Shown here piece after piece: positions 5,887-6,744 of a stretch of DNA of 6,744 nt. The DNA comes from Desulfamplus sp. (GTDB taxonomy: Bacteria > Desulfobacterota > Desulfobacteria > Desulfobacterales > Desulfobacteraceae). Each line of letters starts with the position of its first letter. Position 1 is the stretch's first letter. The notes under the pieces are model-generated. The model did no database searches, was not told where the DNA came from, and saw only the letters and a program-made list of their open reading frames with translations. The DNA is taken from the NCBI GenBank assembly GCA_015231395.1, contig JADGBP010000128.1, forward strand, positions 1 through 6,744, given 5' to 3'. The position numbers were made by a program, and so were the translations under genes.

Positions 5887-6744
5887 TTCAAATTAACTTT
5901 TTTGGTATAGAGTCTTAGACTGTTGGTAACGACAGATATACTTGAGGCAGCCATTGCAATTGCTGCGAGTATAGGATGAAGTTGCCTTAAAAAATCAGGG
6001 AAAAAGTCAAAAGGAGCCAGGATTCCGGCTGCCACCGGAATCAGTATTATATTATAGACAAAGGCTAAAAACAGGTTTTGCCTGATGGTATTCAAGGTCT
6101 CTCTGCTTATGGTCACAGCTTTAGGGATACCCACAAGACTGCCGCTGGAAAGTATTATATCTCCGGCTTCAATGGCTATATCTGTTCCAGTGCCGATCGC
6201 AAACCCCACATCTGCCACAGTAAGAGCAGGAGCATCGTTTATCCCGTCTCCCACCATTCCAATTAGCGTGTTATTCTTCTGCAAATCTTTTATCTTAAAA
6301 GCTTTTTGTTCCGGTCTGACTTCCGCGACAATATTTTTTTCATCAATCCCCGCCTCTTTAGCGATAGACAGAGCAGTATTGAAATTATCTCCCGTCAGCA
6401 TGATCACTTTGATACCCTCTTGATGAAGTTGCCTGATGGCTTCAGCAGATTCAGGTTTGATTGCATCAGCTACAGATATTATGCCAATTATCGCACTATT
6501 TCTGAATAATGTTGTTTTCTGAGATGTTTGTGCTCTGTTCTGACATGTTTGTGCTATTTTCTGACATAATAAGAACAGTTCTGCCTTTACGCTGTAAATC
6601 TTCAATACTTTCAAGCAGGTTGTCGATTCCTTTAAACCATCCGGGTTTTCCGAATTTGAGATTTCTTCCATTTATAGTAGCTTCAACACCCATGCCGCTG
6701 TGAGCCTTGAAATCAACTGGTTCATAAAGAACCAGATTTTTTTG
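5883..6744 (-). pseudogene. copA: Cu+-translocating P1B-type ATPase, C-terminal part, frame broken
   Basis: The minus strand is open from the window edge (QKNLVLYEP, then GMGVEATINGRNLKFGKPGW, part of the nucleotide-binding domain) to GRTVLIMSEN, and stops at 6496-6498. The homology resumes in another frame at about 6506 with NSAIIGIISVADAIKPESAE, then MLTGDN (near 6384-6398), GDGINDAPAL (near 6222-6251), and the last membrane helices with AFVYNIILIPVAAG and MAASSISVVTNSLRL. The YN pair and MxxSS motif are the Cu+-type (P1B-1) signature of transmembrane helices 7 and 8. A working protein would export copper from the cytoplasm using ATP through a phospho-Asp intermediate; the DKTG segment is outside the window. 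The break coincides with a 21-bp tandem repeat (6517-6567). It is probably a pseudogene, though a base error is possible. It converges on prkA and seems functionally unrelated. Confidence 0.82.
6500..6567 (-). repeat. 21-bp tandem repeat at the frameshift in copA
   Basis: On the plus strand TTCTGA recurs at 6500, 6517, 6538 and 6559, with spacings of 17, 21 and 21. Units 6517-6537 and 6538-6558 differ at only a few bases (core ATGTTTGTGCT). In the ATPase frame they encode SENSTNM and SEQSTNI, followed by a partial SEN. These residues interrupt what would normally read GRTVLIMSEN directly followed by SAIIGIISVADAI. The 17-base last interval leaves the downstream frame shifted by one. Confidence 0.8.

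Noticed and set aside
6085..6423. 112-residue open frame on the plus strand
   Set aside because: It is antisense to the conserved TGDN and GDGINDAP region of the copper ATPase, whose coding constraint explains the open frame.
6496..6515. Programmed ribosomal frameshift in the ATPase
   Set aside because: No classical slippery heptamer is visible, the required shift is +1 (or -2), and the site lies at a tandem repeat; mutation or sequencing error is simpler.
6500..6567. CRISPR-like array
   Set aside because: The units are contiguous 17-21 bp repeats without spacers and lie inside a coding sequence.

Overview
The window comes from an AT-rich bacterial genome. A SpoVR gene and a PrkA gene sit together, toxin-antitoxin (TA) debris is abundant, and the intergenic spaces carry 'aatctgtgattctga / cacggattggcagga' type repeats. 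This looks compatible with a repeat-rich deltaproteobacterium (Desulfobacterota), but no rRNA or other taxonomic marker is present, so that is a guess.

Positions 1-1640 are an accessory 'graveyard'. It opens with the last 46 codons of a truncated second SpoVR paralog (1-143). Next come a small antitoxin-like gene (159-410) and an overlapping PIN toxin that has lost its N-terminal half (373-642). An apparently intact two-gene type II TA module follows: antitoxin 826-1071 and RelE/ParE-like toxin 1068-1355, overlapping by ATGA. Two blocks of the same dispersed repeat bracket this module (666-807 and 1365-1443). The last item is a 36-codon remnant of a DUF3368-type PIN-like protein (1494-1604).

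Positions 1663-5711 are the core: spoVR (569 aa) and a long prkA (778 aa), 2 bp apart and clearly one transcription unit. PrkA is an AAA+ protein annotated as a serine protein kinase. SpoVR is its usual genomic partner, and the pair is tied to stress and starvation responses and, in Bacillus, to sporulation. The usual third member, YeaH (DUF444), is absent from the window, and spoVR precedes prkA. Both proteins are longer than the E. coli forms, which suggests a variant of the system.

Positions 5712-5882 hold an imperfect 67-bp tandem repeat between the converging prkA and copA genes. Positions 5883-6744 (minus strand) are the C-terminal part of a Cu+ P1B-type ATPase. Its reading frame is broken at a 21-bp tandem repeat expansion in the ATP-binding (P/N) region, so it is probably a pseudogene unless this is a sequencing error.
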